In this document: positions 32,401 through 38,748 of the stretch, piece by piece
Position numbering within the stretch: the first letter of the stretch is position 1
Layout: every line of letters starts with the position of its first letter
Origin: a virus
DNA: 62,251 nucleotides
Virus record (IMG/VR): IMGVR_UViG_3300047409_000596
Location: 1-62,251 of that record
Reading direction: 5' to 3' (one strand)
Made by a program: the position numbers and the translations under genes
Notes under the pieces: model-generated
Seen by the model: the letters and a program-made list of their open reading frames with translations, nothing else
Databases searched by the model: none
What the model was told of the DNA's origin: nothing

Positions 32401-33097
32401 CGGCGCCAGCCGTCAAGGGACTGTAGCCGTCGACCTTGTGCAGCGGATGCTTCTCGCGGAAATGAATCATCTCCTCGACAGGGATCATATACTCGCCGGT
32501 GCCGCCGGTGATCCCGTAGGGCGCCAGCCAAAAGCCGTCTACCAGCCGATCTTTCCCCGGGACAGCGCGGACCCACTGAGACGGAAGGACCCACATCTCG
32601 CACGGCAGTCCCGCCCCGTTGAACGGAGTCCACAGGTATCCATTGCCAGTGAGGCAGAGGAAGAGTTCCAGCTCGAAGTAGATGTCTTCCAGCGAGTCGT
32701 AAGGGTTAGGGCATTTCAGCAGCTGCACCAGCGGGTGGTCGTTCTCGGCCGGGTGCAGCTCCTCGTGGGGCCGCGGACGATTCACGGCCTTGACGCGGGC
32801 GCGCAGCGTGTGCGCGTTGACGAGGGCCACGCGGGAAGACGATTGCTCGTGGACGTAGTCGACGTGGGGCTCGTGGCGGGCCATCTCATGGGCGCGGGCC
32901 TGGATTCCAGAGTAGACGAATCCGCGATAATGGCGGGCCTGCTCCGAACGGTCTTGCGACCAGTTGCCCAGCCAGCCGTAGGGACTTGCGGAGGACATGC
33001 CGCCGATGAGCCGTTCGCCGCGCGAGCGCCGGGCGGCGAGGCGGGAAGCGGACCGTTTGCGAAGTGCCTCACGGAGGCGAAGGTCGACGATGCCCAT
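29405..33097 (-). CDS. Portal protein fused to coiled coil and C-terminal GNAT-like domain
   Basis: The product is about 1230 aa from MGIVDLRLREALRKRSA, nearly three times a normal portal. Residues 1-470 are an HK97/SPP1-type portal: PLVQLLKCPNPYDSLEDIY, FLCLTGNGYLW, SWYAPLRFFCRFVISPRL and NEIRSRRGLTPFEDWGD. Residue 505 begins a linker, KTADASGHEHKPAG plus GGGQFTS and a Gly run. An acidic/charged coiled coil (~540-890) and PDEPEYPDEP-type repeats follow. At ~918 the linker repeats almost exactly. The last ~270 residues include a GNAT-like pattern: GTGLGTQIFARQVEQ (acetyl-CoA loop) and NGYYTWPRLGYD. The tail domain is probably a virion-carried effector; the portal part is certain. Confidence 0.85.
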   Translation of the reverse strand: MGIVDLRLREALRKRSASRLAARRSRGERLIGGMSSASPYGWLGNWSQDRSEQARHYRGFVYSGIQARAHEMARHEPHVDYVHEQSSSRVALVNAHTLRARVKAVNRPRPHEELHPAENDHPLVQLLKCPNPYDSLEDIYFELELFLCLTGNGYLWTPFNGAGLPCEMWVLPSQWVRAVPGKDRLVDGFWLAPYGITGGTGEYMIPVEEMIHFREKHPLHKVDGYSPLTAGAEIIDVSEAINTSRWSHFNRGMQPGLHIELSEDEGVADDAEMDRIYAKLRARFEGVDKHGLPIVTRNGGKVSKISFSPEEMGYFDSAEQMQAFVLSMLRVPKELTGTQPIGTDLSWYAPLRFFCRFVISPRLKSLGSMLSRRVGVLYDPPLRIWHEDPTPDDPKQVNEDINTDFRAGAVTPNEIRSRRGLTPFEDWGDRPLIPSSLQPAVFPGDTPPPQPAGALPGSNGRVALPGSNGVPGGRVAANGATAGTAGAGSGNGRLAASLIDSVLLKTADASGHEHKPAGPGGGQFTSDGGGGGQEDDEEEQDTPEPEEEEEEEEEETDDSAADWQAYDEEHAAWEKETDEIQAAYDKEKAEYDREYVRWEEDTERLRARYADDYDAWQEAYAVVDARFKADVAAWNERDEDRARRVGLIKDERLRSWHKDEQTAQDAKAPFDTSNPQSNTEERERYLAEAKAYAESEPNAFTSVFGSTGLVGDRLRAIGATDEDLVKLDSITARAPEAIAKVNVRWLAAVEKHNAALEKWEKADKAEQQLLAEEPEGFEDDNPEDEARYDREREVWQARYDAAYDRNQEEEERTYAVEEKVNTALEKCETVWGSFQEKAEAFSDDLIERLDKRIENEEQDDTEPEKDDGERYDFPAEPDEPDYPDEPEQPDEPEYPDEPDAPGFERPGGKKSVRRPRRKTADASGHEHKPAGEGGGQFTSGGGGGGSTTVADKPAAGKKPGKLGPSKAKVEIGRRESVERAAKEVFGKDVRLDDVPFASLVGAPDDATVNVVAADPESLRVTFRGNGYTAQRVLKRTDAGELVCENEYIKINASGTGLGTQIFARQVEQCAENGFAFIRCHASRAENDDPNAFNGYYTWPRLGYDQTLDSLEVENGAGLMREVREKFPKAKSVLDIMETQEGRDFWKEKGVDLLDARFDLREGHRSRQVLEAYLAKRGSAAKSEKHWKKSRVAMNSPAEEEQREEIDLTPEEEALLDEAWQEREASNGSED

Positions 33098-33172
33098 CCC
33101 GGCATTGTGGCCGGAATGGCGGGGGACGGGCAAACGAGGGATCAGAGGACGGGTTGGCTGACGATGTTCATC

Positions 33173-33469
33173 TCAGTTCCTGGCCGGGTGGATCTTCTGC
33201 CAGCAGTCCTCGCACACCACAAAATCACACTCTTCAAGAGACACCGGGCCAAAGTGACTTTCCCTCTCTGTCACGGCGTCTTCGTCCGAGCGGCCCTTCT
33301 CGAAAACACCATGACAGAAGGCACAGGTGAATTCGTTTGGACTCGGAGCAGGTGTCGCCTCGGCCGCAATGACAGGCTGAAGCAGGTTCATTGACCCGCG
33401 CCAGCGGCACAGCGCACTGTGGCCGAACGTTGCGCCACAATGGGGACAGGGTTCGTTCGGTTTGTTCAT
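33173..33469 (-). CDS. Small zinc-ribbon protein
   Basis: A 98 aa protein with three CxxC pairs, CPHC, CAFC and CEDC, spread over about 70 residues, likely two zinc sites. It sits between the portal and terminase genes. Such small Cys-rich proteins recur throughout this phage. Function unknown. Confidence 0.75.
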   Translation of the reverse strand: MNKPNEPCPHCGATFGHSALCRWRGSMNLLQPVIAAEATPAPSPNEFTCAFCHGVFEKGRSDEDAVTERESHFGPVSLEECDFVVCEDCWQKIHPARN

Positions 33470-33488
33470 ACCCTCATCCTATCCCTTC

Positions 33489-34811
33489 TCAAACCCCGAT
33501 CCATGCCCGCTTCCGGTTTTTCTTCAGCACACTCACGACGTAGCGCATCGCGTCCGCGCAATGAAACGAGTGCGGGTCTTCCAGTTTGTCCGTAGGCTCG
33601 CCTCGTTCGTCCAGTTCATAGCTGTACGTCTCCAGTTCATTCCGCAGCTCGGTCAGATCGTCGAACACCAGGATCTGATTGAGCCGAAACGCCGCGTACA
33701 CGCGGTCAATGCCCGGCTCCACCCGGTCCAGGTCCGGCTCTTTCACCGGCAAGCCCGCGGCTTTGAAGGCGTCCCGCCAGCCCTGTTCGATGCGGGGGGC
33801 TCCCCCCACGGCGGTCGGAATGCCGCGTTCACCCTTGAGCAACTCCTTGACGTGTTCAGCCGAACTGCGGTTGCCGGCGTGGTACTCGCGATAGGCGTAC
33901 ACGCGGCCCGTGGGCAGCTTGGGACCGCCGAGGCCGTCATGGGGTTCGGCCATCTCCTCGGCGAAAAACACGGCGGCCGTGTTGACCGGACCGAAGTCGA
34001 GGCCCACCCAACGGGGCCAGTCAGAGGGCAGGGGGAAGCGAGGGACGACGTGCAGGGCGGAATCGAAGCAGTCGTAGACCAGACCGGGCGGGCGGGTGAA
34101 GAGGCCCTCGTAGGCCATGCTGAACTTCCAAGGGGGCATTGTCTTCTTGGCACGGTCCCACTCCGCGCGGGGAAAGGAGGGGTTGTCAATGGACCGAAAG
34201 TTGATGATGTCGATGTAAGGGTGGTTCTTTTTGGCCTGCTCCCAGAGATCGTAGAGCTTCTGCTTGATCCAGCCCAGATCATAGGGCCGAGTGGTCAACA
34301 GACACCGACCCTCGTTCAGAGAAAGACGGCCCTGAATGGCATCCCAGGAAGCGGCGCGGAACCCCTTCTGACCGGCCTCATCCAGCCAGGCGGCTTTGAG
34401 CGTGGCCGATTCGAGCGAGTCGGGATCGCCAGCATGACCGAGGAACACCTGGACTGGATCCAAAGGGACGTAGCCGAAGAGCCGTTTGCATCCTTTGGGA
34501 CTGAACGTGAAACAGTTCTTGGGGTGGCCGGAGAACTCGCCCAGCTTGAAAACCCGCTTGAAAAGGCGAAGGAACTCGGGCAGCACCTTCTTCTGCATCA
34601 GGGGGTAAGTCGGCGAGGCGATGAGGTAATCGCCGGGGCCACAGGCGCGGATCTCGTTCAGCATCCAGGGGGGGCCGATAACGGTCTTGCCGGATTGCCA
34701 GCCGGCCAGGACGAGGACGAACCGCTTCGTACTCTCCAGGGCCCGCCGCTGGCCGCGGTGAATCGCCATCTCGAAGTAGCCGTCAGGGGCCTGTCGCGTC
34801 TGTTCCAGCAT
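33489..34811 (-). CDS. terL: Terminase large subunit
   Basis: This 440 aa protein starts MLEQTRQAPDGYFEM, overlapping the small subunit by 29 bases. It has the packaging ATPase motifs: an adenine-binding region, Walker A AGWQSGKT (36-43), Walker B AAWLDE (Asp144, Glu145) and a coupling segment LLTTRP. The C-terminal RNase H-like nuclease includes Asp272 in WVGLDFG and a late HSFHCADAMRY motif. It cuts concatemeric DNA and drives packaging into proheads. Adjacent terS and portal confirm the call. Confidence 0.95.
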   Translation of the reverse strand: MLEQTRQAPDGYFEMAIHRGQRRALESTKRFVLVLAGWQSGKTVIGPPWMLNEIRACGPGDYLIASPTYPLMQKKVLPEFLRLFKRVFKLGEFSGHPKNCFTFSPKGCKRLFGYVPLDPVQVFLGHAGDPDSLESATLKAAWLDEAGQKGFRAASWDAIQGRLSLNEGRCLLTTRPYDLGWIKQKLYDLWEQAKKNHPYIDIINFRSIDNPSFPRAEWDRAKKTMPPWKFSMAYEGLFTRPPGLVYDCFDSALHVVPRFPLPSDWPRWVGLDFGPVNTAAVFFAEEMAEPHDGLGGPKLPTGRVYAYREYHAGNRSSAEHVKELLKGERGIPTAVGGAPRIEQGWRDAFKAAGLPVKEPDLDRVEPGIDRVYAAFRLNQILVFDDLTELRNELETYSYELDERGEPTDKLEDPHSFHCADAMRYVVSVLKKNRKRAWIGV

Positions 34812-35106
34812 CGTCCGCCGAGGGAAGGGAGTTGACGAAGCGAATGCCCAGGGGGATCTCGCCGCCGTCCGGGCCACTCACGCTGGCTGCACTGAGCCGC
34901 GGGTGGATGTACGGGGCGGCGTCCTTGGCGATGGCGGCCGCGTCGTCGAACCGCTTCTTGTCGTAATGGTCGCGCATCACGGCGAGCATCACTTCGAGAG
35001 GGGTGATGCCCTGTTCGGCGGCGGCACGGGCGAGCTCCCGTTCCTTGCTCGTCTTGCTGCCCGCCTTGCGGCCGGCGCCGTCACGTTTGCCGCCGTGCCC
35101 GTTCAT
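34783..35106 (-). CDS. terS: Terminase small subunit
   Basis: A 107 aa protein with a Lys/Gly-rich N-terminus (MNGHGGKRDGAGRKAGSKT) and helices ELARAAAEQGITPLEVMLAV. The GGKRDGAGRK start is a hallmark of many phage small terminases, which recognise the packaging site. It is the first late gene. A TACAAT hexamer 7 bases upstream of its ATG could be the -10 of a late promoter with an almost leaderless transcript. Confidence 0.85.
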   Translation of the reverse strand: MNGHGGKRDGAGRKAGSKTSKERELARAAAEQGITPLEVMLAVMRDHYDKKRFDDAAAIAKDAAPYIHPRLSAASVSGPDGGEIPLGIRFVNSLPSADDAGTDATGP

Positions 35107-35274
35107 GATTTGATTGTAGCTTGGTTAAGAATCAAAGCGGAACGAACGACCCCACCCTCCCCAAGATCGACTTCGCCGCAAGGCGACAGTCAATAGTCTC
35201 CGCGCCTCTCTCCGTAGTAGTCGTACTACGTCCCAAGAGAGTTAACGTATCCGCAGATGTTTTTCGTACAGGAG
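35107..35274. other. Early/late junction, non-coding
   Basis: This is 168 bases between the regulator gene and terS. It contains the palindrome listed separately, an AT-rich stretch and TACAAT near terS. No ORF is supported. Likely the late control region. Confidence 0.5.
35213..35230. promoter_or_regulatory. Palindromic operator candidate
   Basis: CGTAGTA and TACTACG form perfect 7-base arms around GTCG. It lies between a probable wHTH regulator and terS, about 110 bases upstream of terS, so it is a reasonable operator for late transcription. Confidence 0.4.
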
Positions 35275-35775
35275 TTACCCGACTGCGGACAGGGCTCCCG
35301 GGGCGAGGACGTAGCGTTTTCGTTGGCCGGCAAGGCCGTGTGATTCGACCAGTCCGAGGCGGCGCAGGCGCCCGAGGTAGTGCCGGCCGTTACTGCGCAG
35401 GTGGCGGACACCCAGCTGTTCGGCCATCTGCGGCCGGGTCAGGGGCCTGCCCTCCTCGCGCAGCAAGGCGAGGATGTCCGACTCGCGGTGTCTCAGGATC
35501 AGGTCCGGCAGCAGGTGGCCGAAGCCCTGGTGCATCTGGTGGACCCGGCGGCGGTGCCAGACGTCCGGTGATTTTAGCGGCACGCACTCGCCGTCCTGGG
35601 CCACGCGATCATCCTCGTGCAGGTGGTAGTGGACCTGCCGGCGGGTGAATGTCTGGCCGGGGTGCATCTGCATCAGCTGCCGGGCGATGGCCGCATGGGA
35701 CAGGCCGCGGGCGGCGAGACGTTCAAGGTCTTGCCGCCAAGGGCCTGCCCGTGCGTAGCTGATGCGTGCCCACAT
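35275..35775 (-). CDS. DNA-binding regulator with helix-turn-helix motifs
   Basis: The 166 aa protein read from MWARISYARAGPWRQDLE has an N-terminal HTH-like segment (RLAARGLSHAAIARQLMQMH, then RRQVHYHLHEDD). Its C-terminal winged-helix-like segment reads ILALLREEGRPLTRPQMAEQLG, HYLGRLRRLGLVESH. It lies at the early/late junction upstream of terS, so it may activate late genes. The longer frame to 36021 is unsupported. Confidence 0.7.
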   Translation of the reverse strand: MWARISYARAGPWRQDLERLAARGLSHAAIARQLMQMHPGQTFTRRQVHYHLHEDDRVAQDGECVPLKSPDVWHRRRVHQMHQGFGHLLPDLILRHRESDILALLREEGRPLTRPQMAEQLGVRHLRSNGRHYLGRLRRLGLVESHGLAGQRKRYVLAPGALSAVG

Positions 35776-35792
35776 GCAGGAGATGGTAGCGA

Positions 35793-36014
35793 TCAGTCGG
35801 GCGGGAGGTCTAACGGCGCGTCCCGCTCCCGCGTGAACAGGGCCGGTTCGGACTCCTTCAACACATGCCCCGGCGAGTCGTTCCGCTCTGCCCACAGCCG
35901 GGCCAACTCCTCCTGGCAAAGGCGTTGCAGGGCCTGGAGCGTGGCGATCCGCTCCGCGTCGTCCAGCTGCGGAATCAGCCACAGCAGCAGTTCGGCACGC
36001 TGTTCCGGTGTCAT
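35793..36014 (-). CDS. Small unknown protein, early region
   Basis: A 73 aa helical protein (MTPEQRAELLLWLIPQLDDA, LQALQRLCQEELARLW) with an acidic, proline-containing tail. It overlaps the downstream start of its neighbour by 4 bases. No family recognised; the helical pattern suggests a small oligomerising protein. Confidence 0.65.
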   Translation of the reverse strand: MTPEQRAELLLWLIPQLDDAERIATLQALQRLCQEELARLWAERNDSPGHVLKESEPALFTRERDAPLDLPPD

Positions 36015-36259
36015 CGCTCACCCACCTTCTTCCGCAATTCGAGCACCTCTCGGATCAGGCGCGGGGCCAGTTCTCGCGCGAGAGTGAGCGCGTGGGCGTC
36101 CGCATGAGCCCTTGCCTTGTCGGCCGTTTCGGGACTCAGGCCTGCCTTGAACAGGGAGGCTTCGCCGCGATCGCCGGGCCGTTCCCAGACCACCAGACCG
36201 GCGATCGGGTTCATGGCCTCGATCTGCGTGAGGGCCGCCAGGAGTCCGTCGTTACTCAT
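36011..36259 (-). CDS. Small unknown helical protein
   Basis: An 82 aa protein from MSNDGLLAALTQIEAMNPIAG to LIREVLELRKKVGER. It is mostly helical with a Gly/Pro loop (WERPGDRG). It overlaps the Mom-like gene stop by 4 bases, so the two are co-translated. Function unknown. Confidence 0.65.
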   Translation of the reverse strand: MSNDGLLAALTQIEAMNPIAGLVVWERPGDRGEASLFKAGLSPETADKARAHADAHALTLARELAPRLIREVLELRKKVGER

Positions 36260-36771
36260 CGCTCGCTCTCCCCCTCGGCCCGGACGTTGACCGGGATGGC
36301 AGACAGATGTTTCTCCCACCGCTGCTTTACAGCGGCGCTCTGTGAAGGTACACGCTGACGATTCGGGCGCACCCAATCATTTGCCGCCCGGGAAGTTGCG
36401 ATCCAGCCAGCCGCTCGATAGATGGTTCCGGAATGAACCTCGGTATCTTGATAGGACACGAGGACGCGGATTTTCGGAAGCCGTTTCCGTATGTCCCGAA
36501 CCATCCAGCCAAGCATTCTGCTTGCAGTGTTTTTTGGTGCGTCAGGAGCAATGGCAAGGCGCCTCAGTTCCAGCCAGGTATCCTGTGGCAATAGCCTCGC
36601 TATGGGATTCGTCCAAACTGCCGTCGCATAGAACAGTCCCTTGTACTCTGCCACATAGCAGACAGAATGTACGGTTCGCAAGACGTTGGATTTTTTGAGC
36701 ACCGGGAGACGAGAATGCCACAGGCGGTTGAGATCGCAAGCCGTCTGCACTTCCACGGGACGGAAGAACAA
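36256..36771 (-). CDS. Mom-like DNA-modification protein (GNAT fold)
   Basis: This protein of about 171 aa is read from a TTG at 36771, because the longer frame begins inside a tRNA-like sequence. It carries features of the phage Mu Mom family: LELRRLAIAPDAPKNTAS (acetyl-CoA-type GNAT motif) and SYQDTEVHSGTIYRAAGW. Mom adds a carbamoylmethyl group to adenine N6 and protects phage DNA from restriction. Its last residues LSAIPVNV...SER resemble the end of the upstream zinc-ribbon protein. The family call is strong from motifs; the start is inferred. Confidence 0.75.
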   Translation of the reverse strand: MFFRPVEVQTACDLNRLWHSRLPVLKKSNVLRTVHSVCYVAEYKGLFYATAVWTNPIARLLPQDTWLELRRLAIAPDAPKNTASRMLGWMVRDIRKRLPKIRVLVSYQDTEVHSGTIYRAAGWIATSRAANDWVRPNRQRVPSQSAAVKQRWEKHLSAIPVNVRAEGESER

Positions 36772-36772
36772 T

Positions 36773-36848
36773 TGGAGCGCCGAGGTCGGACTCGAACCGC
36801 CCCCTTCAGCTTGGAATAGCGGATATGCCACCCGTACACCATCGGCGC
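36773..36848 (-). tRNA. tRNA-Gly-like sequence (TCC), unusual
   Basis: The 76-base minus-strand sequence has a perfect 7 bp acceptor stem (GCGCCGA with TCGGCGC), a T at position 73 and an encoded CCA. It has a T-loop TTCGAGT with a 4/5 stem and TCC at canonical positions 34-36 after T33. The anticodon stem does not pair well in the canonical register; TCCGC/GCTGA pairs 4 of 5 with an eight-base loop. One base also appears shifted between the T-arm and acceptor. It ends 1 base before the Mom-like TTG start. It could be a divergent tRNA, a degenerate pseudo-tRNA or a specialised aminoacyl donor. Confidence 0.5.
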
Positions 36849-36865
36849 CCATGATTGCCCTCAGC

Positions 36866-37066
36866 CTAACGTTCGCTAACGTCTTCTTTGATGACGTTCA
36901 CGGGAATTGCACTGAGCCCGCTTCCGCAGCGCTCACACCAACACGCCTCCAGCGGCGCGTCTCCGTGGGCCGGACCGTCGCCGACGTCGAAGCGGCGGAC
37001 GCGGTCACGGCACCCACATCCCGGACAAACCGGGAAGTAAGAAACATCCTCTTCCCGAATAGACAT
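36866..37066 (-). CDS. Small zinc-ribbon protein
   Basis: This 66 aa protein has CPGCGC and CERCGSG knuckles. It ends GLSAIPVNVIKEDVSER, closely matching the end of the Mom-like protein (LSAIPVNV then SER). The tRNA-like element begins 17 bases downstream of its stop. The shared tail suggests duplication or an insertion event in this segment. Confidence 0.7.
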   Translation of the reverse strand: MSIREEDVSYFPVCPGCGCRDRVRRFDVGDGPAHGDAPLEACWCERCGSGLSAIPVNVIKEDVSER

Positions 37067-37080
37067 GGCTACTCTCCTTT

Positions 37081-37302
37081 TCAGTGGGAGGACATTGCAT
37101 ATTCCATTTCCGCCAGGCAGTCGTCACAGCGGCCGAAGGGTGCCGTTGGCAGTCTCGGCTTGCCGCACCAGTCACACAGCACTGCCTCGACCGCCGTCGT
37201 CGGAAAGCCGGGGTCGGCGGGACGTATACAGCGACGACAACTGCCAGGATCGGCCGCGTACAGACGCTTGCAATCCTGATTCGAGCACTGGTATGCGATC
37301 AT
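37081..37302 (-). CDS. Small Cys-rich zinc-ribbon protein
   Basis: A 73 aa protein starting MIAYQCSNQDCKRLYAADPG, chosen over a longer frame because of GGGAGGGAAATC upstream. Cys pairs CSNQDC, CRRC, CDWC and CDDC suggest two zinc sites. It lies in a series of similar small genes. Confidence 0.7.
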   Translation of the reverse strand: MIAYQCSNQDCKRLYAADPGSCRRCIRPADPGFPTTAVEAVLCDWCGKPRLPTAPFGRCDDCLAEMEYAMSSH

Positions 37303-37319
37303 GATTTCCCTCCCGCATT

Positions 37320-37562
37320 TCACTCCTCATACCCATACTGCCAGCCCCTGCGCGCCGCCGCATGAAGGTCGAGTTGGCGCAACTGCTCCAGTGTGCAGCG
37401 TTTCCCGTCGCGCCTGTCCGGGTCCAGACAGGGGCGGTCCGCCGTGCAGATGCACCTTCCGTCCGGTCCGATGACGAGTGCCGGCAGCTCCGTGAAGGTG
37501 TGCAGGGAAAAGCCGGCCGATGCCAGAGGGCAACGTTCGTACTTGTCGGTTTCGACGATCAT
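37320..37562 (-). CDS. Small Cys-containing protein
   Basis: An 80 aa protein (MIVETDKYERCPLASAG) with a hydrophobic strand (LPALVIGPDGRCICTA) and a C-terminal helix (RCTLEQLRQLDLHAAAR). Its start overlaps the upstream stop by 4 bases. No transmembrane segment. Function unknown. Confidence 0.65.
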   Translation of the reverse strand: MIVETDKYERCPLASAGFSLHTFTELPALVIGPDGRCICTADRPCLDPDRRDGKRCTLEQLRQLDLHAAARRGWQYGYEE

Positions 37563-37792
37563 GGCTGGCCCTCCGCACGCTCCAGAGCTTCCAGTCGTTG
37601 AATTTCCCGAGCGAGATACCATTGTGCCTTCCGCAGGTCTTCCAAGGCGTTGCCCTTCTTGCCCGCCCGGCAGATGTACTTCAGGGAATTGCCGAGACAG
37701 AACCCCAAGCCCCACGCTTCTATCACGTTGATGGCCTCAAAGGGGTTGCCGTCGCCGCCGTAATGAGCCGGATGATCGACCGTCTCGCTCAC
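37559..37792 (-). CDS. DUF3310-like phage protein
   Basis: A 77 aa protein from GTG after GGGAGGAAAATC. It contains HPAHYGG, EAINVIEAWG, CLGNSLKYICRAGKKG and LEDLRKAQWYLAREI, which fit the DUF3310 family (HY...GN.IKY..R...K....DL.KA..YL) found in many phages. The family may act in nucleotide metabolism, but its role is unclear. Its start overlaps the upstream ORF as GTGA. Confidence 0.85.
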   Translation of the reverse strand: MSETVDHPAHYGGDGNPFEAINVIEAWGLGFCLGNSLKYICRAGKKGNALEDLRKAQWYLAREIQRLEALERAEGQP

Positions 37793-37932
37793 GATTTTCC
37801 TCCCGATCCCCACACCAGGAACACACACCCCGCGGCCAGGAACCACGGCCAGCCCTCGCGCCCCTGGCAGGCGATGGCGCCGGCCAGGCCGAGGCAGAGC
37901 AGGCCGCTGAGCAGCTTTGTGAATCGCCTCAT
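37789..37932 (-). CDS. Small double-hydrophobic peptide
   Basis: A 47 aa protein (MRRFTKLLSGLLCLGLAGAI) with two hydrophobic segments (about residues 6-22 and 29-41) around CQGREGW. Its stop overlaps the DUF3310 start as GTGA. A membrane or secreted small protein. Confidence 0.6.
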   Translation of the reverse strand: MRRFTKLLSGLLCLGLAGAIACQGREGWPWFLAAGCVFLVWGSGGKS

Positions 37933-37946
37933 GCTTCACCTCCGTG

Positions 37947-38186
37947 TTACGGATCGGACACCTCGAACTCGAAGGGCTCGACCCCGTATTCGTTGTCGAA
38001 ATCCTGGACGAAAACAGCGGCTTCGTCCGGCAGAACGAACCGGCCCCCGTCGCCGTTCTCCGCCTCCGAGGCGTCGACCTTCCAGGGCCGGCCCGTTTGC
38101 CGCAGCAGGGCCAGGGCGATCGGGCAACGCTCGTTGTCACACGGCACACCCGCGGCGATGTCTTCCGCAGTCACTCGGACCTTCAT
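37947..38186 (-). CDS. Small unknown phage protein
   Basis: A 79 aa protein from MKVRVTAEDIAAG, with a strong GGGAGGTG site 8 bases upstream. It has a Cys pair (PCDNERCPIALALL) and an acidic C-terminus (FVQDFDNEYGVEPF). Function unknown. Confidence 0.7.
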   Translation of the reverse strand: MKVRVTAEDIAAGVPCDNERCPIALALLRQTGRPWKVDASEAENGDGGRFVLPDEAAVFVQDFDNEYGVEPFEFEVSDP

Positions 38187-38191
38187 CACAA

Positions 38192-38533
38192 TCACCTCCC
38201 GTTGCAGTCCGTATCTCTACCCATCTCCTTGACCAGCGCCGCCGTCAGCGCTCCCCTGGCCGGTGAGATCCCAACCACGAGCGCCAACCCCATCAACAGG
38301 CACGTCTGCCGCCCCACCCGCCGCGGACACCAGGGCACGTCGCACCGGCACCGGCAGCTCGCCGCCAACTCGTCGAGGAGGCACAGGGCGTTGCCCCGGC
38401 ACACCTCGGCGACCTCGACGTCTCCCGCGGTCAGGGGCCCGCGCAGGACGGCGACGGACCATTGCTCCATCTCGCGACGGACAAGGGCGGCAAGGGGACG
38501 CCAAAAAGCCACGCTGTCGGTGGGCAAGCGCAT
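38192..38533 (-). CDS. Unknown protein with Cys cluster and hydrophobic C-terminus
   Basis: The 113 aa protein has a basic/helical N-terminus, then CRCRCDVPWCPRR (four close Cys), then one transmembrane-like stretch (QTCLLMGLALVVGISPARG). It may be a small membrane protein with a metal site. Function unknown. Confidence 0.6.
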   Translation of the reverse strand: MRLPTDSVAFWRPLAALVRREMEQWSVAVLRGPLTAGDVEVAEVCRGNALCLLDELAASCRCRCDVPWCPRRVGRQTCLLMGLALVVGISPARGALTAALVKEMGRDTDCNGR

Positions 38534-38553
38534 CAGGGCTCCTTGTTTGTCAG

Positions 38554-38739
38554 CTATTCGGGTAACTCCTTGTGGGCCCGTTCGGGACAGAGGTCATGCC
38601 CGAAATGCCGCCGGCAGCAATCGGGACAGGCCGGCTTGCCGCAAAGGTCGCACACAAACGCCGCGCTGCGGTCGCAGTGCGAGCATTTCGGTTCAGCCTC
38701 GCGACGATCTCTATCAGGAGCCAGATGGATACTGGACAC
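38554..38739 (-). CDS. B-box-like zinc-finger protein
   Basis: A 61 aa protein with Cys/His spacing of a B-box or RING-like finger: KCSHCDRSAAFVCDLCG, CPDCCRRHFGHDLCP. These are eukaryote-like in look but occur in phages and bacteria as small binding modules. It immediately precedes the TGT-like gene. Confidence 0.7.
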   Translation of the reverse strand: MSSIHLAPDRDRREAEPKCSHCDRSAAFVCDLCGKPACPDCCRRHFGHDLCPERAHKELPE

Positions 38740-38748
38740 GATGTGTCC

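Noticed and set aside
33462-34835. 457 aa plus-strand ORF opposite the large terminase
   Set aside because: Mirror frame of a confidently identified gene.
36771-36852. Longer Mom-like start at 36852
   Set aside because: Those residues (EGGGSSPTS) are a translation of the tRNA-like sequence; the TTG right after the CCA is more likely.
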